This document shows, in pieces, positions 1 to 6,286 of a DNA stretch of 13,987 nucleotides (its first letter is position 1; each line of letters begins with the position of its first letter). Source of the DNA: Spirochaetales bacterium (GTDB lineage: Bacteria > Spirochaetota > Spirochaetia > DSM-27196 > SLST01); NCBI GenBank assembly GCA_007130265.1, contig SLST01000391.1:1-13987 (forward strand), written 5' to 3'. Both the position numbers and the translations under genes were made by a program. Below the pieces are notes generated by a model. The model saw only the letters and a program-made list of their open reading frames with translations. It was not told where the DNA came from and made no database searches.

Positions 1-1
1 C

Positions 2-97
2 GAGAACCCGCCGGTGGTGCGGCTGAAGAAGGGGTGGCTCACCACTGGCACCGTCGCGCTTGCTCCCCGACACCTGCCGGCCCACTTCCTGGCATAG
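2..97 (+). CDS. 3' end of an unidentified gene
   Basis: An open frame enters from the left edge and stops at TAG (95-97), giving a C-terminal tail of 31 residues that begins ENPPVVRLKKGW and ends PRHLPAHFLA. It contains no recognisable motif and I do not recognise the family. The open frame and reasonable amino-acid composition support a real gene end, but over so short a stretch this could be chance. The frame is different from, and unrelated to, the mgtE relic that follows. Confidence 0.35.
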   Translation, partial: ENPPVVRLKKGWLTTGTVALAPRHLPAHFLA

Positions 98-193
98 GTC
101 CTTTCGAGTCGCTCGGGTGAACCGGTCGGCGATGGGTGCTGGTCAGGCCCTGCATGCTGAGATCAACAATTTCGGCACCAGTCTAAAGACGGC

Positions 194-835
194 ACGGTAG
201 GGCGGATCACGTCTTCGGACCGGATCGACGTCAAAGGCGCCATGACCGCGGGCCAGGCGATCGAGCGGATTCGGGCGAAGGCGAACGGCCGCGCCCGTGA
301 GATCACCGCCGTCTACGTGACCAACGAGAGCCGCCGGCTCTACAGAGCACTTCCGCGGGGAGTGCTCGTTACCGCCGATCCAGGGGTGTCCATTCAGGAT
401 CTGGTGGCGGACGCCGAGTACGCCGTTTCCCGGGTCAGGACGTTCGACGATCAGGAGGAGGCGGCACGGTTGCTCCAGCGGCTCGACGTAACCGAGCTAC
501 CCGTGCTCGACCGCGACAATCGTCTCGTGGGCGCCCTGACCGTCGACGACGCGATGGACGTGCTTCGCGAGGAAGTGACCGACGATATCTTCGACAAGGT
601 CGGCCTGCTCGATCTGTCGCGGCGGGAGTCCGACCGGAGCGACAGGCTGATCAGCGGCGGGTTCTGGCACACGTTCAAGGTGCGCATACCGTTCCTGCTC
701 ATTACGTTGGCCGGTGGCATCGCGGCCGGCGTCGTGATCGGCCCGTTCGAGGAGGTTCTCTAGGCGATCGTCGCGACCGCCATCTTCATCCCCGTCATCA
801 TGGACATGAGCGGCAACGCGGGAACCCAGTCGTCT
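194..835 (+). pseudogene. mgtE: mgtE magnesium channel/transporter relic (CBS domain plus first membrane helices, internal TAG)
   Basis: MgtE is a homodimeric Mg2+ channel built from a cytosolic N domain, a CBS pair, a plug helix and five membrane helices. The translation here shows the CBS region (MTAGQAIERIRAKA from 242, then VTELPVLDRDNRLVGALTVD at about residues 83-102 from that ATG), the plug-helix region and TM1 (RIPFLLITLAGGIAAGVVIG). A TAG at 761-763 then ends the frame. The same frame continues after the stop with AIVATAIFIPVIMDMSGNAG and TQSS, which is the conserved MgtE TM2 region, up to about 835. Family-like sequence also extends upstream of the ATG to about 194 (VGRITSSDRIDVKGAM). 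The N domain and the last membrane helices are absent. TAG is one base from CAG (Gln), a residue common at this place in the family. This is a truncated, nonsense-mutated relic; the 173-residue frame at 242-763 alone cannot form the pore. Confidence 0.85.
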
Positions 836-951
836 CCGCTCTGCATGTCTCTCTCCGTTTCTGATAGGCTGCCTGTCACAGTATCGTGCCGTCCCGCGTC
901 CGGGCCATAGAGGCCAGCGACGGAGCGAAACGGCCGGGAGCACAATCGACC

Positions 952-1476
952 ATGAACGGTACCATTCTGTACAGATCTACCTACGGCGCGACCGAGCAGT
1001 ACGCCCGGTGGCTCGCGGAGGAGACCGGTTTCCCGGCGATGCCGCTCCGCGAGGTGAAGAAGGATCAGCTACGTTCGGCCGGGTGCGTGATCATCGGCTG
1101 CCCGATTCACGCCGGCCGGCCGACCGCGGTCGGCTGGATACGCAAGCACTGGCCGCTGCTTGCGGCCAGACCCGTGATCCTGTTCACCACCTCGGGTGCC
1201 CCGCCGGAGCTTCCGGCGCTAAAGGAGGGATTCGCCGCGAGCCTTCCCGAGAACATCCGGTCGCGGATCGAGTACTACCCGCTCGGCGGACGGATGATCA
1301 TGAGTGAGCTCAAGCCGGTCCACCGGCTTCTTATGAGGATCGGGCAGATGGTGGAGAAGGACCCCGATGCGAAGGCGGGAATGGTCCTCGACATCGACAA
1401 CGTGGACCGGACGGGCATCGCGCCCATCCTGGACCGTGTCAGGTCCCTCGAACAGAGCTCGAACGAGCAGGCGTGA
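952..1476 (+). CDS. Flavodoxin-family protein (flavodoxin_5 / HemG-like)
   Basis: This is a 174-residue flavodoxin-fold protein expected to bind FMN and act as an electron carrier or oxidoreductase in the cytosol. The N-terminal strand TILYRSTYGATEQYA carries the phosphate-binding loop S-T-Y-G-A-T (residues 9-14). A second strand (CVIIGCPIHAGRPT, about 45-58) and a third (PVILFTTSGAP, about 74-84) follow in flavodoxin order. The C-terminal GGRMIMSELKPVHRLLMR segment resembles the flavodoxin_5 group that includes menaquinone-dependent protoporphyrinogen oxidase HemG. No haem genes lie nearby, so HemG activity is not claimed. The frame is open upstream to 886, but the family begins at ATG 952, which has a GGGAG about 11 bases before it. 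The gene stands alone on its strand and converges with the M50 gene 32 bases downstream. Confidence 0.85.
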   Translation: MNGTILYRSTYGATEQYARWLAEETGFPAMPLREVKKDQLRSAGCVIIGCPIHAGRPTAVGWIRKHWPLLAARPVILFTTSGAPPELPALKEGFAASLPENIRSRIEYYPLGGRMIMSELKPVHRLLMRIGQMVEKDPDAKAGMVLDIDNVDRTGIAPILDRVRSLEQSSNEQA

Positions 1477-1508
1477 GTACGTTCTGGCGGGCGAATCTCC
1501 ATCGCCGG

Positions 1509-2225
1509 TCACGGCGCCATCAGGCGCGTGAGGCTTTTCGGGACACTCGGTGCGAGGCGTTCGAGCTCCAGGCGATGCCGGTGCTCCATCACGCGATTGT
1601 CGCGCGCCCGGTAGTGACGCATGGCGTAGAAATGACCCAAATACTGTTCTCGAGCGTCTTGATTGTCGATGAGCGGCAGGGTGTCCGCGATGTCTATGTG
1701 CGCGCAGGTACCGTGAGTCGCCTCTGAACGAACCAGCCGCAACATGGCCGATTCTACAACTCTCGCCCTGCCATTCCTGACGATCCTGAGCCACCGGCCT
1801 CCGTCTGAGCGGAACACCCCGGAGCGTAACGGTATCAGTGTGGCGACGGATATGGCAACCGCAATTGCCCCGAGCAGACCCGGGAACGGATGATCCGTGA
1901 GACGAGACAGAGTGAGGAAGGCGGCGCCGAAGACCAGGGTGGTTAGCGGACCGGCGAGCAGTACCCGGGCGAAGGCGTCGAGATTCCGAGTGTCGTCTTG
2001 TCTGGGCCACACGCCGGCGACTCCTCCCCACAGCGTCGGGTTCCTCTCGATATAGAGCTCCACTCTGCCTTCTCCGTTGCGCCGCAGTCCCAGAGGCCCC
2101 ACGATCAGGAGATCGAATAGGAACCCGTGGGCGAGTCCAACGAGGATGTGCCCCATCTCATGGACCGTGATCACAATGAGGTAGCTGGGGATGGCCATCA
2201 GGACAACGGAGAGGACTCTCGTCAT
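1509..2225 (-). CDS. M50 (site-2 protease-like) membrane metallopeptidase
   Basis: This is a 238-residue polytopic zinc metalloprotease of the S2P class, which cleaves substrates within or next to the membrane. The zinc motif HEMGH is at residues 22-26, inside the first hydrophobic segment (VLMAIPSYLIVITVHEMGHI). The segment AGPLTTLVFGAAF (91-103) matches the conserved GP turn of the family. RSDGGRW (139-145) supplies the second-site Asp (D141) in the usual DG motif. The last 90 residues are hydrophilic and unfamiliar. There is no PDZ domain, and the protein is shorter than RseP/SpoIVFB-type members. The ATG overlaps the stop of the upstream toroid gene by four bases (ATGA), so the two are almost certainly translationally coupled. 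The substrate is unknown; the partner gene may encode a substrate or a chaperoning partner. Confidence 0.85.
   Translation of the reverse strand: MTRVLSVVLMAIPSYLIVITVHEMGHILVGLAHGFLFDLLIVGPLGLRRNGEGRVELYIERNPTLWGGVAGVWPRQDDTRNLDAFARVLLAGPLTTLVFGAAFLTLSRLTDHPFPGLLGAIAVAISVATLIPLRSGVFRSDGGRWLRIVRNGRARVVESAMLRLVRSEATHGTCAHIDIADTLPLIDNQDAREQYLGHFYAMRHYRARDNRVMEHRHRLELERLAPSVPKSLTRLMAP
1512..1530 (+). terminator. Possible hairpin between convergent genes
   Basis: The arms GCGCC (1514-1518) and GGCGC (1523-1527) enclose a 4-base loop. An outer CAC/GTG pairing lengthens the stem with one bulged G. A short CTTTT lies about 7 bases further on. The hairpin sits 38 bases past the flavodoxin stop and inside the last codons of the opposing M50 gene. 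The T-tract is short and displaced, so termination is only a possibility. Confidence 0.25.
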
Positions 2226-3229
2226 ACTCTGCTACCACTCAGCTTCGGTTCGTTTCCAAGGATCGTCCCACTCCGAGTACGCAGACGCTCCGCCGCCAGG
2301 GCATAGAAGGTGAGCCACCTGTTCGCCTGCCCTCTTTCACCCACCTTCCACGGACACTGCTGTGGTGACCATGTCAGCACCCACCTTCCGCGGGTGTCTC
2401 TGAGTGATCCCAGGTGTCGCCAGGCCGGGTCCAGCCGCGGATCATCGCCGCACCCCATCCGGGCGAGCGCGTAGAGGATCTCCCAGGCGTTCGCTCGCCA
2501 GGTGATCGGGTAGGACGGTCGCTCCATGTCAGTGTTCACCAGCACGCCCGCGCCGGTCGACCTGAAGACTCCGCCGCGACCCAGGAAGTACCGGACCAGA
2601 TGCCCGACCCGGGGATGCCCGTAGAGCTCCGGAAGCTCGGCGAAGGCGAGGAGCGCTTTCACGGATCCGCGGACGCAGCTCTTCGCCTGCCTGGTCTTGT
2701 AGCGGCAGTCGTGGATCCCGCAGAGGTACCCGCCGTCGTCACGCTCCGTCGCCAACAGCTGCTCGACGGCTCGCGTGAGTCGGGGATCGTCGCGGTATCC
2801 GAGGCGGACGAAGGTGCGGACGTTGTAGCCGATCAGGCAGGAGAGGCGTTCGTACCAGCCTGCTTCGGTCCAGTCCCCGTCCTCCCCCTGCAAAGCCAGG
2901 TAGCGCTCGGCCGACAGGGCGACCTGGGGATGGCTGCGGTCCAGGCCGAGCTCCGCGAGGTAGGAAAGACAGAAGTGCGTCGTGGCGAACGCTCCGTACT
3001 CGACGCCCGCTCCTGTCTCGCGGCCGGTCTTCGGGTGTGCCTGCAGCCAGTATCCGCCCGCGTGCATGGAGTCGAGAAGCTTTCTGATCGCCGGTGACGT
3101 AGGGATCTCCGCCCGGCAGGCTCGAACCATGGGGTCAGATTCGTCGCGATCCTGGAGCTCCCGAAGGATCCGGTACCGCAGCGAGGGATCGTCGGGGTCG
3201 TCCAGCCAATCGAGCAACTCCTGGTCCAT
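2222..3229 (-). CDS. Alpha/alpha-toroid protein, prenyltransferase/squalene-cyclase-like
   Basis: This is a 335-residue protein of the terpene-cyclase/prenyltransferase alpha-alpha barrel type; relatives are often mislabelled as nitrogen fixation protein NifH. Repeated QW-like segments are visible: LALQGEDGDWTEAGW (111-125), LLATERDDGGYLCG (158-171) and WEILYALARMG (249-259). No DxDD acid motif of squalene-hopene cyclase is seen, so cyclase activity is not supported. A cysteine set, C170-x4-C175-x9-C185, with a later C292 in QQCPWK could bind a metal, as in prenyltransferase beta subunits; this is inference. There is no signal peptide or membrane helix, so the protein is probably cytosolic. 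ATG 3229 is the first of a two-gene unit, and its stop overlaps the M50 start (ATGA). The pairing with an intramembrane protease is unusual and suggests a shared pathway. Confidence 0.75.
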   Translation of the reverse strand: MDQELLDWLDDPDDPSLRYRILRELQDRDESDPMVRACRAEIPTSPAIRKLLDSMHAGGYWLQAHPKTGRETGAGVEYGAFATTHFCLSYLAELGLDRSHPQVALSAERYLALQGEDGDWTEAGWYERLSCLIGYNVRTFVRLGYRDDPRLTRAVEQLLATERDDGGYLCGIHDCRYKTRQAKSCVRGSVKALLAFAELPELYGHPRVGHLVRYFLGRGGVFRSTGAGVLVNTDMERPSYPITWRANAWEILYALARMGCGDDPRLDPAWRHLGSLRDTRGRWVLTWSPQQCPWKVGERGQANRWLTFYALAAERLRTRSGTILGNEPKLSGSRV

Positions 3230-3297
3230 GGGTCCGCGCGTAGTGTAGCACGGAACGGCCGGTGCGATCCGGGCATGCCGACGCCAGGTTGACCGAT

Positions 3298-3723
3298 TCA
3301 GCCCTCAGCCGCCAGAAGCTTCCTGATCCGGTTGATGAACTCTCTGTGGAAGCCACCGAAATCGTGCGAAATGGAGACTGCGATCTCAGAGACCTCGAGC
3401 ACACGATCGGCCGGCAACTGTGACTTGTATATGTTGCGGAATCGGTGACGGAACCGGCGCAGCTCGTCGAGATCCTCCGCAAGCTCGGGCGGGATCAGCG
3501 CCGGCCGGATACCGGGAACCTCGATGCGCATGCGATCAATGAGCTCGCGATGCCAGGCCGAATCATCCAGGTTACTCCCGAAGTGCTTCGCGACGCGAAG
3601 GAAGTAGGACTCGAAGGCGGTGTAGAGGTGGTGGATCAAGGTATGCCAGTGCCCATGGAGGCCATCTCCGAATCGGCTGCACGTTCGGCTCGCACTCGCA
3701 TGTCTGTGTGCCGCGACGCTCAC
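3298..3723 (-). CDS. HepT-like (HEPN) protein, C-terminal part with disrupted 5' end
   Basis: The frame is 141 residues from GTG 3723. From about residue 25 onward it matches the HepT-like family of all-helical HEPN proteins: LIHHLYTAFESYFLRVAKHF (29-48), WHRELIDRM (57-65), GIRPALIP (71-78) and the key motif FRHRFRNIY (91-99), which carries the basic, Asn and Tyr residues of the HEPN ribonuclease centre. HepT proteins act as RNases or as targets of a MNT nucleotidyltransferase in toxin-antitoxin pairs; no MNT gene is visible here. The first 24 residues (MSVAAHRHASASRTCSRFGD) do not look like the family, and the usual first helix is missing. They are read from sequence around an apparent breakpoint at about 3640-3728. 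A different frame over the same bases (ATG 3701 to TGA 3636) does not restore the helix in frame. The product is probably a truncated protein, active or not. Confidence 0.6.
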   Translation of the reverse strand: MSVAAHRHASASRTCSRFGDGLHGHWHTLIHHLYTAFESYFLRVAKHFGSNLDDSAWHRELIDRMRIEVPGIRPALIPPELAEDLDELRRFRHRFRNIYKSQLPADRVLEVSEIAVSISHDFGGFHREFINRIRKLLAAEG

Positions 3724-4202
3724 TCACCCTGCTCGGTCGGTTCCTGCCGTCCTATACCCGCAGACCCAAGCGCAGGGTAGTCAGATCACCCAAGTTCTGC
3801 TTCTCGGACGTCGGCGTGGTGAATGCGCTTGCCCGTCGCGGCGGTGTGCAGCCAGGTTCGGAGCTGTTCGGCAGGGCGTTCGAAAACTGGGTGTTTCACG
3901 AGCTGTGCGCGTACGACTCGCACCGCGAGCGTTACGCAGACTACACCTACTGGCAGCTTGCCGGCGGGACTGAAGTGGACTTCGTCGTGAATCGGATGGA
4001 GTGCGCAATCGAGTGCAAGAGCTCCGCCCGTGTCACCAACGATCATCTCAAGGGCCTTCGGCGGCTCGCAGTCGATCACCCCGATGTGGGGCGTCGGCTT
4101 GTCGTCAGTCTCGAGGAGAAGGACCGGCGTACCGACGACGGAATCCTGATCGTGGGTTACCGCTCGTTCGTCACGATGCTGTGGGACGGCGAGCTGTTCT
4201 GA
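3708..4202 (+). pseudogene. 5'-truncated AAA ATPase, DUF4143 C-terminal domain fragment
   Basis: Full-length members are about 380-400 residues, with an N-terminal P-loop AAA domain and a C-terminal DUF4143 domain holding a PD-(D/E)XK-like core. Here family sequence begins at LLGRFLPSYTRRPKRRV (from about 3732) and runs to the natural end at 4202. Visible family hallmarks are KFCFSDVGVVNALARRG, ELFGRAFENWVFHELCAY, the nuclease-like EVDFVV and the following AIECKSS. There is no Walker A or B sequence upstream. The few residues from ATG 3708 (MPRRSLT) are not family sequence. The missing 5' half coincides with the truncated 5' end of the HepT-like gene on the other strand, so both gene ends meet at one breakpoint. 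It may still be transcribed, but it cannot bind ATP. Confidence 0.75.
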
Positions 4203-4283
4203 CTCCTGCTTCCGGCTCCGGTGACATAGGGCCCAGTTACGAGCTCGTTGATCTCGCTCACTCGGGAAGGTCTGTGCCACCCG

Positions 4284-4320
4284 AAGCCTGCAGGCTTGGG
4301 CCGGCTTTCTGGACCGGCCG
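4284..4320. repeat. 14-bp perfect palindrome followed by a 6-bp inverted repeat
   Basis: AAGCCTGCAGGCTT (4284-4297) is a perfect palindrome. It is followed at once by GGCCGG (4299-4304) and CCGGCC (4314-4319), which form a 6-bp stem over a 9-base loop. The pair sits in the non-coding gap (4203-4327) between the DUF4143 fragment and the HepT-like N-terminal piece. No T-tract follows. It could be a protein-binding site, a weak terminator or a chance feature of GC-rich DNA. Confidence 0.4.
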
Positions 4321-4327
4321 TTATTTG

Positions 4328-4462
4328 GTGGCGCGCACCTACGAGTCGATGCAAGCGCTGATACAGCAGTTCGAGAGAGACGCCAATGAGATCGAGCGGT
4401 TTCTTGCCCGCAACCGGTCTGCCTGGGAACGAATCGAGCAGGGGCCCGTGCAGCGCGGCTGA
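4328..4462 (+). pseudogene. Orphan N-terminal helix of a HepT-like protein (gene fragment)
   Basis: A short frame opens at GTG 4328 or ATG 4349 and ends at TGA 4460-4462. From the ATG it reads MQALIQQFERDANEIERFLA, then RNRSAWERIEQGPVQRG. This charged amphipathic helix, ending in AWERI.G, is what I recall as the first helix of HepT-like proteins, and it is exactly the part missing from the minus-strand HepT-like gene at 3298-3723. The frame stops abruptly after the helix. Inverting about 3.65-4.46 kb would put this piece directly upstream of the other, on the same strand. Alternatively it is the remnant of a second HepT-like copy, or a chance frame. The assignment rests on remembered family pattern, not on an alignment. 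Confidence 0.5.
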
Positions 4463-4533
4463 CCTGTGCGTCGACTCGCTCCAGCGAAGTCGGCAGGTAC
4501 CAGGAGAGAGGTAGGAACACGCGACCGATCATC

Positions 4534-4545
4534 GGAGGCATCACG
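4534..4545 (+). promoter_or_regulatory. Ribosome binding site preceding an ACG codon (mutated start?)
   Basis: GGAGG (4534-4538) is followed after four bases by ACG (4543-4545) and then AAA CAC TTC ATC GTC. With ATG in place of ACG, the product would begin MKHFIVFLALLLL, a typical start for a membrane protein. No ATG or GTG exists in this frame between the last upstream stop and here. The site therefore marks the ancestral start, with a probable T-to-C change. Confidence 0.6.
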
Positions 4546-5232
4546 AAACACTTCATCGTCTTCCTCGCGCTGTTGCTCCTGGTGACGATCATCGTCTTCG
4601 TTATGGGTCTGTTCGTCGAGCTGCACCCCGACGCCTACCGCGACGGTCTTCTCAGCATCGTCTGCGTCTACCCCTTCGTGCTCGTCGCCAGCGGGCTCCA
4701 TTCCCTCGTCAGACGGCTGCGTCGCGGAGACGGCTCCCCGACTCTGGGCGGCGTCATACGCTGGTACAAGGAGTGCGGGCTGTCCACGGGTATCGCAGTT
4801 GTCTTCACCCTGATCACGCTCATCAACAGCATCATGATGCTCACGGGTATCGACGCACCGAAGCAGGGGGTGTTCGCCTACCAGCACATGCTCGTCAGGA
4901 TCGCGATCGTCACGGGCGCCCTTACGATCGCGATGGCCAGGGAATGTGTGAGAACCCTCCGCCGCTTCCTCGCATCCTTCACGAGTGACCCGCCGACCAG
5001 GCGATCCATGCTCTCGGAACTGGCTTCACGTACCGCGGACATTGCGACGCGTCGTCCGTTTGAGGCGAGTGTGAAGAGCTTCACGGTCCTGACCCTCTTG
5101 ATCTGCGTAGCCGCGATCATCGTCTCCACGTGGCGCGAGGTGGCTGGGGGCACCCCTTTCTACATCGCCCTTCTCATCCTCTACGGTGGGTTGCTCGTCG
5201 TGTTCGTTGTCATTCGGCTCGCTCGGCGGTGA
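4543..5232 (+). CDS. Multi-pass membrane protein of unknown function
   Basis: I do not recognise the family. The clear coding frame has about six hydrophobic segments. Counting from TTG 4573 as residue 1: the first lies around HFIVFLALLLLVTIIVFVMG and starts upstream of that TTG; others are about 25-43, 74-92, 107-121, 170-185 and 195-215. Between the fourth and fifth is a soluble loop rich in Arg and Ser (about 122-165). The first canonical-type start is TTG 4573, but it lies inside the first membrane helix. The ribosome binding site points instead to codon ACG 4543, which gives 229 residues. The gene begins just right of the proposed inversion breakpoint, and no promoter is evident in the roughly 80 bases before it. 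It is either translated weakly or is newly inactivated. Confidence 0.6.
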   Translation, partial: TKHFIVFLALLLLVTIIVFVMGLFVELHPDAYRDGLLSIVCVYPFVLVASGLHSLVRRLRRGDGSPTLGGVIRWYKECGLSTGIAVVFTLITLINSIMMLTGIDAPKQGVFAYQHMLVRIAIVTGALTIAMARECVRTLRRFLASFTSDPPTRRSMLSELASRTADIATRRPFEASVKSFTVLTLLICVAAIIVSTWREVAGGTPFYIALLILYGGLLVVFVVIRLARR

Positions 5233-5856
5233 GGAACGAGCGCCGGTCGCCTGGGGCCCCTCCTGCGACGACTCCGCCGGATCGTCGTCGATCGGCCTGT
5301 GATACCTTCGGAATACGGCGAGAAAGACGAGCCCGACGAGCGCACCGGCGATATGGGGGAAGTGCCCCACGGCCGGCAGCCATCCGAAGACGATGGCCGC
5401 GATCGAGAGGACCAACAGCGTGACCGGCAGGACGATGTTGGGGATACGGAGGGGCAACTCCTTCTTCCACGGAAACGCGAAGTGGTAATAGAAGAGGATC
5501 GCAGCGGTCGCGGCGCTGAAGCCGATGCCTGCGGTCTGCCGCACCAACAGCGTGACGCCTCCCGCGACGATCGCGACGAAGACGACGAGAGCATACCGCA
5601 GCGAACCGATGAGCCGTTCTACCCACACCCCAACCCACACCACGAGCAGCATGTTGATGATGATGTGATTCCAGTCCACATGCACGAAACCGTAGGTGAC
5701 GATCGCGTACCACCGGTGGGGCAACTCCGCGGAATCGAATGCGAGGAATCGTACGTTCTCCGGATCCGTTACCCGAGCAACGAAGAATACGCCGAGCGAC
5801 ACCACGAGGGCCAGGACCGACAAGGGGTTCTTCCTGACTTCGACTATCTCTACCAT
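5026..5856 (-). CDS. Rhomboid-family intramembrane serine protease
   Basis: This is a 276-residue protein with a six-helix rhomboid core in residues 12-185. The catalytic Ser is S114 in GIGFSAATAAI, where the usual GxSG reads GFSA. The catalytic His is H168 in PHIAGALVGLVF. GFVHVDWNHIIINM (56-69) supplies the conserved His and Asn that line the active site. ATG 5856 has GGAGG nine bases upstream. Residues from about 190 to 276 form a charged, low-complexity tail (DDDPAESSQEGPQ and onward). From residue 209 this tail is read antisense through the last 207 bases of the plus-strand membrane protein gene. The tail is unlike rhomboid C-termini and probably reflects a lost stop or a frameshift; another minus frame closes at 5210. 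The gene may be the last of a small minus-strand cluster. Confidence 0.85.
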   Translation of the reverse strand: MVEIVEVRKNPLSVLALVVSLGVFFVARVTDPENVRFLAFDSAELPHRWYAIVTYGFVHVDWNHIIINMLLVVWVGVWVERLIGSLRYALVVFVAIVAGGVTLLVRQTAGIGFSAATAAILFYYHFAFPWKKELPLRIPNIVLPVTLLVLSIAAIVFGWLPAVGHFPHIAGALVGLVFLAVFRRYHRPIDDDPAESSQEGPQATGARSSPPSEPNDNEHDEQPTVEDEKGDVERGAPSHLAPRGDDDRGYADQEGQDREALHTRLKRTTRRNVRGT

Positions 5857-5904
5857 CTACCGCTTCCTCCAATTGCCGGGTCCGCATCCCACGATGCGGG
5901 TCGG

Positions 5905-6225
5905 TCAACGGGCGGGAATCTCCACCCTGCGCACGTCCTTCTCCGCGATGCGCATCGTGATCTCCCGCAGGACGCGCTCACAGGTGTTGTCATCGGTGAA
6001 CTTGCCGACGGTCTCCCAGCTCCCCGACCCAAGGCACTGAGCCTGAAGCCGCGACCGCCTGGCCCGAAAACCGATCGCGAGAATCACCTTATCCTTCTCC
6101 TGGTTCACAACCCAGATCGACATTTCGTCTCCTTCGAGTTTGCGGCGTACACCTGCCTGCCGCGCAGCCTCGACGGCTGCGGTGGTTCCGGCGGCGCCCG
6201 CCGCCGCACCGGCTGCACTGCTCAT
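5905..6225 (-). CDS. Small protein of unknown function
   Basis: This is a 106-residue frame upstream of the rhomboid gene (48-base gap). The first part is an Ala/Gly-rich segment (SSAAGAAAGAAGTTAAVEAA, residues 2-21), followed by QAGVRRKLEGDE. From residue 35 it reads MSIWVVNQEKDKVILAIGF and ends TMRIAEKDVRRVEIPAR. That second part looks like a small alpha/beta domain with no named motif. The internal ATG at 6123 has an excellent AAGGAG five bases upstream, whereas ATG 6225 has no clear site. The main product may therefore be the 72-residue form (5905-6123), or the gene may have two starts. I do not recognise the family. Confidence 0.5.
   Translation of the reverse strand: MSSAAGAAAGAAGTTAAVEAARQAGVRRKLEGDEMSIWVVNQEKDKVILAIGFRARRSRLQAQCLGSGSWETVGKFTDDNTCERVLREITMRIAEKDVRRVEIPAR
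6121..6133 (-). promoter_or_regulatory. Strong internal ribosome binding site deciding the start at 6123
   Basis: Read on the minus strand, AAGGAGACGAAATG places a near-consensus Shine-Dalgarno five bases before the ATG of MSIWVVNQ (6123). The upstream candidate ATG at 6225 lacks such a site. This favours the shorter 72-residue product. Confidence 0.5.
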
Positions 6226-6286
6226 GCGGCTACTCTACAACCAAACGGCAAGGGTGGGCACGGCCTGCGGGCTACCTCAGAAAGAC

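Noticed and set aside
242..763. Reading this frame as a complete CBS-domain protein
   Set aside because: Family sequence continues in frame on both sides of it, including past the TAG, so it is part of a broken mgtE and not a free-standing gene.
1219..2031. 270-codon minus-strand open frame
   Set aside because: It is antisense to the flavodoxin gene and out of frame with the M50 protease; the Arg-rich translation is typical of a shadow frame.
2414..3097. 227-codon plus-strand open frame
   Set aside because: It is antisense to the toroid protein, which has clear family features; no motif is seen here.
3636..3701. Alternative minus-strand frame from ATG 3701 as the true HepT-like N-terminus
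   Set aside because: It would need a frameshift, and its 21 residues do not clearly supply the family's first helix; the plus-strand piece at 4328-4462 is a better candidate.
3786..4592. 268-codon minus-strand open frame
   Set aside because: It is antisense to the DUF4143 domain, whose motifs are clear on the plus strand.
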